Shown here piece by piece: positions 51,300 to 61,066 of a DNA stretch of 64,000 bases. Source of the DNA: Mycobacterium sp. 852014-50255_SCH5639931 (GTDB lineage Bacteria > Actinomycetota > Actinomycetes > Mycobacteriales > Mycobacteriaceae). Each line of letters begins with the position of its first letter. Position 1 is the stretch's first letter. Under the pieces are notes generated by a model. That model saw nothing but the letters and a program-made list of their open reading frames with translations. It made no database searches and had not been told where the DNA came from. The position numbers and the translations under genes were made by a program. Location: the NCBI RefSeq assembly GCF_001665605.1, contig NZ_LZSV01000016.1, forward strand, positions 186,001 to 250,000. Reading direction: 5' to 3'.

Positions 51300-52976
51300 C
51301 TACTTCTTGTCCTTGCCGCTCTTGGAGTCCTTCTTGTCCTTCGGCTTCTCCTTCTTGACCTGGACCGACTCCTTTTCGAGATCTTCCTCGTCCAGAGGCT
51401 CGACGTGCTCGTCGGGCACCACCGATCCGCCGCCCGTGGCCGCGAATCCCTTCTTGAACTTGTTGATGATCTCGGTCAGCTGATTTTCGCCCTCTTCGGA
51501 AAGCTTTCCGCTGTCGCGGATACCGGCCAGAAACTTCTCTTCCGATGCCCGCATGTGGTCCAGCAACTCGGTTTCGAAGCGCCTGACGTCCTCGACCGGC
51601 ACGGAGTCCAGGTGACCGCCGGTGCCCAGGAAGATCGAAACCACCTGCTCCTCAACCGGCATGGGCTGGTACTGCGGTTGCTTGAGCAGCTCGACCAGCC
51701 GCTCACCGCGCTCCAGCTGCGCCTTGGAGGTGGCGTCCAGGTCCGAAGCGAAGGCCGCGAACGATTCCAGTTCGCGGTACTGCGACAGGTCCAGACGCAG
51801 CGAGCCGGCCACCTCTTTCATGGCCTTGATCTGCGCCGCACCGCCCACGCGGGACACCGACACACCGACGTTGATGGCCGGCCGCACACCCTGGTTGAAC
51901 AGGTCGGACTCCAGGAAGCACTGGCCGTCGGTGATCGAGATGACGTTGGTCGGGATGTAGGCCGAGATGTCGTTGGCCTTGGTCTCGATGATCGGCAGAC
52001 CCGTCAGCGAACCGCCCCCAAGTTCGTCGGAGAGCTTCGCGCAGCGCTCCAGCAGCCGCGAGTGCAGGTAGAACACGTCACCGGGGTACGCCTCGCGGCC
52101 CGGCGGGCGGCGCAGCAGCAGTGAGATCGCGCGGTACGCCTCGGCCTGCTTGCTCAGGTCGTCGAAGACGATCAGCACGTGCTTGCCGTCGTACATCCAG
52201 TGCTGGGCGATCGCCGAACCCGTGTACGGCGCAAGCCATTTGAAGCCCGCGGAGTCCGATGCCGGCGCCGCGACGATGGTGGTGTAGTCCATCGCGCCGC
52301 CCTCTTCGAGCGCACGCCGGACCGAAGCGATCGTGGTGCCTTTCTGGCCGATGGCCACGTAGACGCAGCGGACCTGCTTCTTTTCGTCGCCGCTCTCCCA
52401 GTTCTCCCGCTGGTTGAGGATGGTGTCGACGCAGACGGCGGTCTTGCCGGTCTTGCGGTCGCCGATGATCAGCTGCCGCTGGCCGCGTCCGATCGGCGTC
52501 ATCGCGTCGATGGCCTTGATGCCGGTCTGCAGCGGCTCGCTGACGCTTTGCCGCTGCACCACGGACGGCGCCTGGATCTCCAGGGCGCGTCGGATGTCGG
52601 TGTCGATGTCTCCCCGACCGTCGATGGGGTGCCCGAGCGGATTGACGACGCGCCCCAGGAATGCGTCGCCGACGGGGACGGACAGGACCTCGCCGGTGCG
52701 CTTGACCTGTTGGCCCTCTTCGATTTTCTCGAAGTCGCCGAGGATCACCGCGCCGACGCTGTGCTCGTCGAGGTTCAGTGCGACGCCGAGGACCCCGCCC
52801 GGAAACTCGAGCAGTTCCTGGGTCATGACGGAGGGCAGCCCTTCGACGTGCGCGATGCCGTCCCCGGCGTCGACTACGGTACCGACCTCTTCGCGGGAGG
52901 TGTCGGAGGCGAAAGAGCCTACGTACTCCTCGACGGCGCTCTGGATGTCATCAGCGGAGATTGTCAACTCGGCCAT
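51300..52976 (-). CDS. atpA: ATP synthase F1 subunit alpha
   Basis: A 558-residue nucleotide-binding subunit. GDRKTGKTA (172-180) is the P-loop, and the arginine finger region is in [18 protein letters not shown] lysine-rich C-terminal extension (about 525-558, ending [15 protein letters not shown]) is the mycobacterial alpha tail that is known to suppress ATP hydrolysis; here it is somewhat longer than I recall for M. tuberculosis (549 residues total). It follows the b-delta fusion by 57 nt. Confidence 0.97.
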   Translation of the reverse strand: MAELTISADDIQSAVEEYVGSFASDTSREEVGTVVDAGDGIAHVEGLPSVMTQELLEFPGGVLGVALNLDEHSVGAVILGDFEKIEEGQQVKRTGEVLSVPVGDAFLGRVVNPLGHPIDGRGDIDTDIRRALEIQAPSVVQRQSVSEPLQTGIKAIDAMTPIGRGQRQLIIGDRKTGKTAVCVDTILNQRENWESGDEKKQVRCVYVAIGQKGTTIASVRRALEEGGAMDYTTIVAAPASDSAGFKWLAPYTGSAIAQHWMYDGKHVLIVFDDLSKQAEAYRAISLLLRRPPGREAYPGDVFYLHSRLLERCAKLSDELGGGSLTGLPIIETKANDISAYIPTNVISITDGQCFLESDLFNQGVRPAINVGVSVSRVGGAAQIKAMKEVAGSLRLDLSQYRELESFAAFASDLDATSKAQLERGERLVELLKQPQYQPMPVEEQVVSIFLGTGGHLDSVPVEDVRRFETELLDHMRASEEKFLAGIRDSGKLSEEGENQLTEIINKFKKGFAATGGGSVVPDEHVEPLDEEDLEKESVQVKKEKPKDKKDSKSGKDKK

Positions 52977-53033
52977 GGCTTTTCGTCTTCCTACTTGATC
53001 TTCGTTCGCGTGTGCTTGTGCTGATTGATGGTG

Positions 53034-54374
53034 TCAGTCGGGCAATTGAGCCTTTGCCGCGGCAAGGCGAGAAGCGAGTGTCCCGTCAATCACTTCGTCG
53101 GCCAGGGAGATAAGCAGGCCGCCCAGGAGTTCGGCATCGATCTCTAGCTGCACCGTCACCCGGTGACCGTAAATACGGCCGAGCACGTCGGTGAGGCGAG
53201 ACCGCTGGGCATCGCTGAGTTCGGCCGCCGCGCTGACCTGGGCGACGATTTCACCCCGGCGTGCCACCGCAACTTGTGCCAAGAACTGAACAGCCTCCTC
53301 GGCCGACCGACCTCTTAGCAGCTGGACGGTGTGCGTCAGCAGCGACACCACAATTGGGTTGACCCTGCCGCTCGCGCTGTCAAGTACGTTGCGCAGCAGC
53401 CCAACTCGGCCTTCCACCGGCACACCGTAGTCGCCCAATAGGATGGCGAGTCGCGGCTGCGCGTCAAGAATGCGGGAGAACCGGAACAACTGGTCTTCGA
53501 CGTCGTCGACCTTGTCCTCACGTTCGGCGACTTCGAGCAACGCCTGCCGCGAGATGTGCTCGATGGCGTCGATCAAATCGGAGTTGGCCGACCAGCGCTC
53601 CGAGACGGCCAGCCGGAGAACGTCGAGTGTGGCGTCGGAGACCTTGCCCGAGACCAGCCGCTCGATCAACCGTACCCGGGGCGTCGCGTCCTCGGCGGGC
53701 ACGGTGAGATACCGGGTGACAACGATCTCGCGGTCCAGCATTTCGGCGACCGAGACGAGCTCGCCGGACACCGTGGAAAGCGCCTTGTTGTCAAGGTCTT
53801 TGGCTATGTCGCCGAACCGCTCGACCAGGCTGACCACTGCTTGCCGACTGGCCGAGCGCATCTTCGTCAACAGCGGATACTGAACCTCGGCGGGTGCCGG
53901 CGCCATCTCTTCGAGATCTTCCAGGAACCGATCGACGGTGGCCGACTGCTGCTCCGGGTCTGCGACGTAGTTACGCACCAACTCGCCCGCCTGGCGGACA
54001 GCTTCGTGACCGAGTTCCAGGCGAAGCTGGCGGCTCAGCTGGGTGCGCAGCAGGTCGACCTGGCGGCCGCCCTGTGCGGTAATGCGTTCGGACTCGACGT
54101 CGGCCTGGGTCCGGAACTGTTCTGCGAGGCGGCCCGCGTCCGTCTGGGCCTCTTCGACGAGCCGTTCGGCTTCCGTCTTGGCGGATTCCACGGCATTACT
54201 GTGGGCCGTGGTCGACTCGGTCAACCGATCTGCCGCTGCCGCAGAGTCTTTCAACTGTTGGCGCACGGTCTCTTGACGAGCGGCCATCAGACGACGCACC
54301 GGCGGCACGACGTACCGCACGACCAGAAGCACGATGGCCGCGAACCCGATCAACTGCCCGATGAATGTCGACAT
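53034..54374 (-). CDS. atpH: ATP synthase b-delta fusion subunit
   Basis: A 446-residue mycobacterial fusion. The N-terminus is a b-like membrane helix ([21 protein letters not shown]) plus coiled coil to about residue 110. A linker follows, and residues from about 270 to 446 are the delta (OSCP) domain ending [36 protein letters not shown]. It forms the peripheral stalk with AtpF. The fusion is normal for the genus. It lies 6 nt after atpF. Confidence 0.96.
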   Translation of the reverse strand: MSTFIGQLIGFAAIVLLVVRYVVPPVRRLMAARQETVRQQLKDSAAAADRLTESTTAHSNAVESAKTEAERLVEEAQTDAGRLAEQFRTQADVESERITAQGGRQVDLLRTQLSRQLRLELGHEAVRQAGELVRNYVADPEQQSATVDRFLEDLEEMAPAPAEVQYPLLTKMRSASRQAVVSLVERFGDIAKDLDNKALSTVSGELVSVAEMLDREIVVTRYLTVPAEDATPRVRLIERLVSGKVSDATLDVLRLAVSERWSANSDLIDAIEHISRQALLEVAEREDKVDDVEDQLFRFSRILDAQPRLAILLGDYGVPVEGRVGLLRNVLDSASGRVNPIVVSLLTHTVQLLRGRSAEEAVQFLAQVAVARRGEIVAQVSAAAELSDAQRSRLTDVLGRIYGHRVTVQLEIDAELLGGLLISLADEVIDGTLASRLAAAKAQLPD

Positions 54375-54380
54375 GCGCGA

Positions 54381-54914
54381 TTACCGTCCAGATTTCCCGG
54401 TTGCGGACGTGGCAGCGGTGGCCGGGACCACCTCGACGCCCAGGATCCGGCTGGCCAGCGTCGCCGACATGGCCGCCACGTTGGCGCGCAGATCCAGTTC
54501 CACGGAGTCTCTCTCCCGCTTCAGTTGCTCGGAGGCCATTTGCAACGTCGACATCACCTGTTGCTCGGCACGGGCGCGCGCGTCTTCGACCACCTTACGG
54601 CCTTCGGCGCGGGCATTGTCCCGCAACGACGACGCCTCAACCCGGGCCTCCGTCAAAGCCTCTTCGTAGTCCGCCTTGGCGGCGTCGAACTGCTCAGCGG
54701 CCTTCTTGTTGTCGGCAGCCGTCTTGGCAACCATGGCGTCCCGCTCGCGCAACACCCGCATGACCGGCGGCACGACGAACGTGCCGATGACGGCCAGCAC
54801 GATCAGGAAGATGGCCAGAACGAAGAAGAAAGTGCCGTTCGGGACGAGGAAGTTGTTGCCTCCCTCTGCCATCACCTGGCTGGATGCCAGAACGCTCAGG
54901 CTCGCGTCACCCAT
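54381..54914 (-). CDS. atpF: ATP synthase Fo subunit b
   Basis: A 177-residue peripheral-stalk subunit. One membrane helix ([20 protein letters not shown]) is followed by a long charged helix ([23 protein letters not shown] and onward). The ATG at 54914 is chosen by similarity to the M. tuberculosis start (MGxxS); GTG 54917 is adjacent. It lies 9 nt after atpE. Confidence 0.95.
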   Translation of the reverse strand: MGDASLSVLASSQVMAEGGNNFLVPNGTFFFVLAIFLIVLAVIGTFVVPPVMRVLRERDAMVAKTAADNKKAAEQFDAAKADYEEALTEARVEASSLRDNARAEGRKVVEDARARAEQQVMSTLQMASEQLKRERDSVELDLRANVAAMSATLASRILGVEVVPATAATSATGKSGR

Positions 54915-54923
54915 CACAGCGGG

Positions 54924-55256
<333 letters not shown>

Positions 55257-56012
55257 TCAGTCATGGTGTTCCTCGATCTCCATGGCTTGGCTGAAGTAGA
55301 GGATCGTCAAGATCGAGAAGATGAACGCCTGGATCGCCCCGACGAACAGGTCGAAGGCCTTCCAGATCGCGTTGGGTGCCCACATGATGTACGGCGGGAA
55401 GAGCGCGATCAGCGCGACCAGGATGCCGCCGGCGAAGATGTTGCCGAAAAGTCGGAGCGACAACGAGATCGGCTTGGCGAGCTCTTCGACGAGGTTGATC
55501 GGTGCCAGGAACGCCACGTGGCCCTTGAGCACGGCGAGCGGGTGGCCGACGATGCCGCGGCGCCAGATGCCCGCCACGTGATAGCAGACGAACACGAAGA
55601 GGGCCAGCGCCAGAACGTAGTTGATGTCCGCGGCCGCCGACTTCAGCAGTTCGGTGGTGTGCCCGGACTTATCGGTGTACTGCAGCGGGAGCACCGACAG
55701 CCAGTTGGAGATCAGGATGAACACGAAGATCGTGACAGCCAGCGGCAACACGAACGGCGCGATCCGCATCCCGACCGCGGCCTCGATCTGATCGCGCATC
55801 TGGACGGTGATGGCCTCCCAGAACAACTGCACACCGCTTGGGACCCCGGTGGAAGTGATCTTCGCCCGGAGGAAGAAGGCCAGCGCCAGGACGATCACGG
55901 CGGCGATCGCGGTCGACAGGATCGTGTCGGTGTTGACGGTCAGCCCGAGCCATTTGGCCTGGTTGTGTTCCCCAACCTCGATGGCGGCGGCCAGGAACGT
56001 CGTCTCAGTCAT
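55257..56012 (-). CDS. atpB: ATP synthase Fo subunit a
   Basis: A 251-residue multi-helix subunit forming the proton half-channels. The essential Arg lies in [19 protein letters not shown]. The flanking helices ([38 protein letters not shown]) and the C-terminal [22 protein letters not shown] are conserved. Its start overlaps the AtpI-like gene by 8 nt, so it is cotranscribed and coupled. It ends 78 nt before atpE. Confidence 0.97.
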   Translation of the reverse strand: MTETTFLAAAIEVGEHNQAKWLGLTVNTDTILSTAIAAVIVLALAFFLRAKITSTGVPSGVQLFWEAITVQMRDQIEAAVGMRIAPFVLPLAVTIFVFILISNWLSVLPLQYTDKSGHTTELLKSAAADINYVLALALFVFVCYHVAGIWRRGIVGHPLAVLKGHVAFLAPINLVEELAKPISLSLRLFGNIFAGGILVALIALFPPYIMWAPNAIWKAFDLFVGAIQAFIFSILTILYFSQAMEIEEHHD

Positions 56013-56502
56013 CGCTGCTGCCTCTTCCTTCCGTTCCTTCCGATCCCGCGATCACGCCGCCGCCTCCGTCCGAGGGATGGGCGTCCGCCCAGTCACCGGC
56101 GCGCAGCTTCTTCCACACCGGAAGCGCCGTCGATGCCACCAACAAGACCTGGAAAAGCGCCAGCCCGAACACGACACCCAGGCCGGCGGGCCGGAAAATG
56201 TAGGCGATGATCAGCCCGATGATCGTGATCATGGCCAGCCGGGTAGCAGAATTGAGCGCCATCGTGCTTTTCAGCGGGTGCTCTTTCGCGGTGATCGACG
56301 CGACCGAACGACGCACCAGAAGGGCGTTGAGCAAACCGAGCAGCAACCCGACACCGAAGAAGACGCCGACCATCACGTGACCGGTCAGACCGGCGGCGAT
56401 GACTGCCACCGCAGTAACCGCAATGCTGAGGACGAACAGGCGGACCGGGCGGAACGCAACAGAGGGAAACACCAACGGCGCGTCCTGCGCTGGTGTCGTC
56501 AC
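56005..56502 (-). CDS. AtpI-like membrane protein (Rv1303 type)
   Basis: A 165-residue protein with four hydrophobic segments ([79 protein letters not shown]). It is first in the ATP synthase operon, where other bacteria have AtpI, thought to help c-ring assembly. The C-terminal tail is acidic and Ser/Gly-rich. The 218-nt gap 56503-56720 upstream should contain the operon promoter; no gene is seen there. Confidence 0.88.
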   Translation of the reverse strand: MTTPAQDAPLVFPSVAFRPVRLFVLSIAVTAVAVIAAGLTGHVMVGVFFGVGLLLGLLNALLVRRSVASITAKEHPLKSTMALNSATRLAMITIIGLIIAYIFRPAGLGVVFGLALFQVLLVASTALPVWKKLRAGDWADAHPSDGGGGVIAGSEGTEGRGSSDD

Positions 56503-56720
56503 TGCAGCACCTCAATCCCAAGTTGGTAGAGCGGGAGTCCCCCGACCGACTGATCGGTGGCCCGCCGAGCGTATCGCACGTCACAGTGGAATCACCCAAG
56601 GGGTATCTCCCGACGTGAGTCCCCAGCCGACCCAACCGGATCTGCGTCCGATGGATAGGCGTTCTGTGCGGCTTTTTGGGGTTCTACCTGCACCGTACCA
56701 TATCGCGAACACCACTACTA

Positions 56721-57941
56721 CTAGCTGTCGTAGTCCTCGTCTTCGTACTCGTCTCGCCGGCGCATGAGCGGGATCGCCGTCGCGACGCCGGCGACCACGA
56801 TCGCGCCCAGCATCACCGCGGCGGTATCGCGGGGATTGAAGAAAATCGTGCTGGCGGCGCCGAACGCGACGATGCCGACCCACAGGTAGATCAGCAATAC
56901 CACCCTGCGGTGGGAATGACCGATCTGCAGCAAGCGGTGGTGCAGGTGCATCTTGTCGGGGCTGAACGCGCTGCGGCCCGCGCGGGTGCGGCGCACGATC
57001 GCCAGCAGCAAATCAAGCATCGGCACGAACATGACGGCGACCACCAGCAGGAACGGCGACAGCAGCGCGAACACGTCGCGCGCACCATAGGCGTTTTGCG
57101 AAACGGGGCCGGCGGCGGTGGTGGAGGCCGCGGCGAGCATCAAGCCGATCAGCATCGAGCCCGAATCACCCATGAAGATCTTGGCGCGGTGGAAGTTGTG
57201 CGGCAGGAAGCCCAGACAGGCCCCCGCGAGCACCACGGAGATCACGGCGGGCGGGTAGAAGAGGACATCGCCGCCGTGGTCGCGTAGCAGGCCGACCGAG
57301 AACATGCAGATCGCCAGGGCGGTAATCAGTCCGAGCCCGGCGGCCAGTCCGTCGAGTCCGTCGACGAAGTTCATCGCGTTGACGATGGACACCGTGAGCG
57401 CCAGCGTGAGCAGGATCGACGAGGCCTGGTCCAGCACGATGGTGCCGACCCCGCCGATCGGGATGTAGAGGACGCTCCAGGCCACGCCCATGGTGACCAG
57501 CACACTCGCCGCGGTGATCTGGCCGGCGAACTTCGTCAGGGCGTCGAGCCCCCAACGATCGTCGATGAGGCCGATGCCCATGATCACCGCGCCGGCCACC
57601 AGCACCGCCGGCATACCCGTCGAATAGACGAACCCGCGAGTGAGCGCCGGAAGCTGGGACGCCAGGAAGACGGCCGAAAGAACGCCGAGGAACATCGCCA
57701 GCCCGCCCATGCGCGGCGTCGGGGTGACGTGTACGTCGCGTTCCCGCGGATAGGCAACCGCGCCCAGCCGGGTGGCGAGCACGCGGACGGGACCGGTCGC
57801 GAAATACGTGATGATGGCGGCGGTCAGTCCAACGAGTGCAAGCTCGCGAAGCGGGACACCGGTCCCGCGGTCACCCAGGGCGAGCAAACCACTGGCGAGG
57901 TTGGTTACGTCGCTGGACACGTCGAGACCGTACTGCACCAA
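56721..57941 (-). CDS. wecA: Decaprenyl-phosphate GlcNAc-1-phosphate transferase WecA/Rfe
   Basis: A 406-residue polytopic glycosyl-1-phosphate transferase that starts arabinogalactan linkage-unit synthesis by loading GlcNAc-1-P onto decaprenyl phosphate. The family motifs are GLIDDRWGLDALTKF, NAMNFVDGLDGLAAGLG (Asp pair), IFMGDSGSMLIGL and the His-rich loop MHLHHRLLQIGHSHRR. About ten membrane helices are visible. The GTG at 57941 is the start, 22 nt after the Sua5 gene. Confidence 0.95.
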   Translation of the reverse strand: MVQYGLDVSSDVTNLASGLLALGDRGTGVPLRELALVGLTAAIITYFATGPVRVLATRLGAVAYPRERDVHVTPTPRMGGLAMFLGVLSAVFLASQLPALTRGFVYSTGMPAVLVAGAVIMGIGLIDDRWGLDALTKFAGQITAASVLVTMGVAWSVLYIPIGGVGTIVLDQASSILLTLALTVSIVNAMNFVDGLDGLAAGLGLITALAICMFSVGLLRDHGGDVLFYPPAVISVVLAGACLGFLPHNFHRAKIFMGDSGSMLIGLMLAAASTTAAGPVSQNAYGARDVFALLSPFLLVVAVMFVPMLDLLLAIVRRTRAGRSAFSPDKMHLHHRLLQIGHSHRRVVLLIYLWVGIVAFGAASTIFFNPRDTAAVMLGAIVVAGVATAIPLMRRRDEYEDEDYDS

Positions 57942-57963
57942 CCTGGCAAGAGAACCGCTCGGG

Positions 57964-58623
57964 TTAGGCCTGGGCGGTCAGGCTTTCGGGGTCCACCCCG
58001 AGCACTTCGGCGATCCGTTCGGCGCTCACCGGGCCGGGCCGCAGGATCCGCGGGGCGGAACCGGTGAGGTCGACGATCGTGGAAGCGGCCTGCTGCTCGG
58101 CCGTCCCCGCGTCGAGATAGACGTCGACGAGGTCGCCGAGTTGATTACGGGCCTCGTCGGCATCCACCGCGGGCGGACGGCCGGACACGTTCGCGCTGGA
58201 CACCGCCATGGGGCCGACTTCGCGCAACAGCTCGATGGCGACCGGGTGTAGCGGCATCCGCAGCATCACCGTGCCGCGTGCGTCGCCGAGGTCCCACTGC
58301 AGCGATGGCGCCTGCGTCACCACCAGGCTCAGCGCGCCCGGCCAGAATGCGCGAATCAGGTCGCGGGCCCCGTCCGGCATGGTGTAGACGAGACCCTCGA
58401 TGGTGTGCCACGAGCCGACCAGCACGCCGACCGGCATGTCCCGGGCCCGCCCCTTCGCCGACAGCAGGGCGCCCACCGCGGCGCTGTTGAAAGCGTCGGC
58501 GCCGATACCGTAGACGGTGTCGGTCGGCATGACAACCAGTCGACCACCCTTGAGCGCCCCTGTCGCCGAGGCGATTCCGCGCGAACGTTGGTCGGGATCG
58601 GCGCAGTCGAAGACTTCAGTCAT
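57964..58623 (-). CDS. L-threonylcarbamoyladenylate synthase (TsaC/Sua5 family)
   Basis: A 219-residue enzyme that makes threonylcarbamoyl-AMP for the t6A37 tRNA modification. The substrate motif GGRLVVMPTDTVYGIGADAFN, the KGRARDMPVGVLV block and PMAVSSANVSGRPPAVDA are typical. The ATG at 58623 overlaps the prmC stop (ATGA, 58620-58623). The longer frame reads back through prmC. It corresponds to Rv1301. Confidence 0.94.
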   Translation of the reverse strand: MTEVFDCADPDQRSRGIASATGALKGGRLVVMPTDTVYGIGADAFNSAAVGALLSAKGRARDMPVGVLVGSWHTIEGLVYTMPDGARDLIRAFWPGALSLVVTQAPSLQWDLGDARGTVMLRMPLHPVAIELLREVGPMAVSSANVSGRPPAVDADEARNQLGDLVDVYLDAGTAEQQAASTIVDLTGSAPRILRPGPVSAERIAEVLGVDPESLTAQA

Positions 58624-59468
58624 CCGCGCCGCTCCTTTCTGCGCGCGGAGACGAATCTCGGCCGACCGGCCAGGTCGTGGCGGGCCGTGACATCGTCGAA
58701 ATGCCCCGTCCCACAAACCAACTCGACGGTCTGCGGCGACGTCGTGTCGTCATGTTCGACGGCAAAGATGCCGCCCGGGCGAAGCCAGCGTCCGGCCAGG
58801 CGGACGATGGGCGCGATCACCGCCATCCCGTCCGGGCCACCGAACACCGCACGATGTGGGTCGTGTTGGGCGACTTCGGGTTCCACCGCCGCGGCGTCGG
58901 GAACGTAGGGCGGATTGGCCACCACCAAGTCGACTCCGCCGTCCAGTTCGGAAAGCAGTCCAACGGCTGTGACGTCGGCCCGCAGGAGTTCGACCGGGGT
59001 GCCCGCCGCGTTGCGGCGCGCGTACTCGAGCGCCGTCCCGGAGTCATCGATGCCGATGATCCGCGCTGCGGGGTGGTGCTGGGCCAGCGCCACCGCCAAT
59101 GCGCCCGAACCGGTGCACAAGTCGACGATGACAGGCCGGGTGGGGAGGCGTTGTTCGGTCACCCACGCCAAGAGGGCTTCGGTTTCCGGGCGCGGGATGA
59201 AGACACCGGGGCCGACGTGCAGCATCAGGGGCCCGAACGCGGCTGCGCCGGTGAGATGCTGCAGCGGCACCCGCCGGGAGCGTGCAGCCACGACGTCGCG
59301 GTAACGACCGAAGAAATCGTCGCCGAGCGACTCGAGCAAGGCCAGCCGACCGCGCTCGGTACCCGTCAGGTGCGCGGCCAGCTCCTCGGCATCCCAACGG
59401 GCGGAGTCGATTCCCGCTTCGGCGAGCGTCGCCGCAGCGGAGTCGATCGCGCGCCGCACGACACTCAT
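58620..59468 (-). CDS. prmC: Peptide chain release factor N5-glutamine methyltransferase
   Basis: A 282-residue SAM-dependent enzyme that methylates the GGQ glutamine of release factors. The SAM motif [18 protein letters not shown] and the catalytic NPPY in [19 protein letters not shown] are present. The ATG at 59468 overlaps the prfA stop (ATGA, 59465-59468), so enzyme and substrate are translationally coupled. The upstream part of the longer frame is prfA out of phase. Confidence 0.95.
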   Translation of the reverse strand: MSVVRRAIDSAAATLAEAGIDSARWDAEELAAHLTGTERGRLALLESLGDDFFGRYRDVVAARSRRVPLQHLTGAAAFGPLMLHVGPGVFIPRPETEALLAWVTEQRLPTRPVIVDLCTGSGALAVALAQHHPAARIIGIDDSGTALEYARRNAAGTPVELLRADVTAVGLLSELDGGVDLVVANPPYVPDAAAVEPEVAQHDPHRAVFGGPDGMAVIAPIVRLAGRWLRPGGIFAVEHDDTTSPQTVELVCGTGHFDDVTARHDLAGRPRFVSARRKERRG

Positions 59469-60538
59469 GCCTGTTGCAACCGGGACTGTCTGTCGGCGGC
59501 GCCCAACGCGTCGAACATCGCGTCCAGGTCGCCGTCGAGTACTTGATCGAGATTGTGTGCCTTGTAACCGATTCGGTGGTCGGTGATCCGGTTCTCCGGG
59601 AAGTTGTAGGTGCGAATGCGTTCGCTGCGGTCGACGGTCCGGATCTGGCTGGCGCGGTCGGCCGACGCGTCTGCCAGCGCCTGCTCTTCGGCCAATGCCT
59701 GCAGGCGGGCGGCCAGCACCTGCAACGCACGCGTCTTGTTCTGCAGCTGCGAGCGTTCGTTCTGACACGTGACCACGATGCCGGTGGGCAGGTGGGTGAT
59801 TCGCACCGCGGAGTCGGTGGTGTTCACCCCCTGCCCGCCCTTGCCGGACGAGCGGTACACGTCGATGCGCAGATCCGACTCGTCGATCTGCACCTCGCCC
59901 ACTTCCTCGGGTTCGGGATAGACCAGTACGCCCGCCGCCGAAGTGTGTACGCGGCCTTGCGATTCCGTCACGGGAACGCGCTGCACCCGGTGCACCCCGC
60001 CCTCGAACTTCATGCGGGACCACACTCCGTCGGCCGAGTCGCCCTTGCTGGCGATGGACAGCGTCGCGTCCTTGTAGCCACCGAGGTCCGACGTCGTTTC
60101 GTCCAGCACGGTCACGTTCCAGCCGTGCCGCTCGGCATAGCGGATGTACATCCTGGCCAGATCCGCCGCGAACAGAGCCGATTCCTCGCCGCCCTCGCCG
60201 GATTTGACCTCGAGCACGATGTCGTCGGCGTCATGCGGGTCGCGCGGCGCCAGCATGTCGGTCAATTGGGTGTCCAATTCGGCGACCCGGGACTCGAGTT
60301 CGGTCACCTCATCGGCGAACGACTCGTCGTCGGCGGCCAATTCCCGCGCGGTGTCCAGATCGCCGCGCGCCGACTCCAACTTGCGATACGTGGCGACGAT
60401 CGGGGCCAATCGGGCGAACCGGCGGCCGGCTTTGCGCGCCTCGGCGGGATTGCTGTGCAGGTCGGGATCCGCCAGCCGTTGCTCGAGCTCGGCGTGTTCG
60501 GCCAGCAGCACATCAATGGTCTGCACCGGCTGCGTCAC
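59465..60538 (-). CDS. prfA: Peptide chain release factor 1
   Basis: A 357-residue RF1 that reads UAA and UAG. The GGQ motif is in [18 protein letters not shown], and the codon-recognition region lies near [16 protein letters not shown] strong AGGAGG lies just before the start. A large hairpin between prfA and rpmE (60591-60632) suggests the two are not simply one transcript. Confidence 0.96.
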   Translation of the reverse strand: MTQPVQTIDVLLAEHAELEQRLADPDLHSNPAEARKAGRRFARLAPIVATYRKLESARGDLDTARELAADDESFADEVTELESRVAELDTQLTDMLAPRDPHDADDIVLEVKSGEGGEESALFAADLARMYIRYAERHGWNVTVLDETTSDLGGYKDATLSIASKGDSADGVWSRMKFEGGVHRVQRVPVTESQGRVHTSAAGVLVYPEPEEVGEVQIDESDLRIDVYRSSGKGGQGVNTTDSAVRITHLPTGIVVTCQNERSQLQNKTRALQVLAARLQALAEEQALADASADRASQIRTVDRSERIRTYNFPENRITDHRIGYKAHNLDQVLDGDLDAMFDALGAADRQSRLQQA

Positions 60539-60590
60539 GTGTCACCTCCTGGCCGTTCAGCCCCGCGTTCTCATTTGCCGTAGACGCAAA

Positions 60591-60632
60591 CCGACGCCCG
60601 GCCTGTGCTCTCTTGCACAGTTCGGGCGTCGG
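60591..60632 (-). terminator. Strong hairpin between rpmE and prfA
   Basis: A long inverted repeat, CCGACGCCCG...CGGGCGTCGG (10 bp), is extended by an inner CTGTGC/GCACAG stem with a TCTCTT loop. It lies 8 nt after the rpmE stop. Only a short T-run (TTT) follows, so it may attenuate or end the rho-rpmE transcript, or act as an RNA-processing signal. Confidence 0.6.
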
Positions 60633-60640
60633 CAACGCAG

Positions 60641-60877
60641 CTATTTGTCGGTCTTATCCGCCGCGGCACCTTTGCGCTTGCCGTAGCGCTTCTCGAAGCG
60701 CGCCACCCGGCCGCCGCTGTCAAGAATCTTCTGCTTGCCGGTGTAGAACGGGTGGCACTGCGAGCACACCTCGACGACGATGTTGCCGCCGGGCTTGGTG
60801 CTGCGGGTCTGGAACGTGTTTCCGCACCCGCAGTGCACGGTGGTCTCCGCGTAGGCGGGATGAATGTCAGATTTCAT
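60641..60877 (-). CDS. rpmE: 50S ribosomal protein L31 (zinc, C+ form)
   Basis: A 78-residue ribosomal protein with the four zinc cysteines of the C+ type (VHCGCGNTF and [13 protein letters not shown]). The start [14 protein letters not shown] at 60877 is the family's usual one; the upstream nine residues of the longer frame are not conserved. Under zinc starvation mycobacteria swap this protein for a C- paralogue. The sequence ends in a lysine-rich tail. Confidence 0.96.
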   Translation of the reverse strand: MKSDIHPAYAETTVHCGCGNTFQTRSTKPGGNIVVEVCSQCHPFYTGKQKILDSGGRVARFEKRYGKRKGAAADKTDK

Positions 60878-61066
60878 GCTGTCCTCTTCGATCTTGTCGA
60901 GCATCGATTATGCCAGGTCAACTGCTGTTCTCCCAAAACAACGGGGTACCCGTCGGCATTCCCGCCGCATGGGTTGCGCCGAAACTTAAACCATGGCGGC
61001 GTCAGCCGGCGTGTCGGGTACGTGGCTTAAGTGTCGCGGTGACGACCCGCCGAGGAAGGGGTTCGG

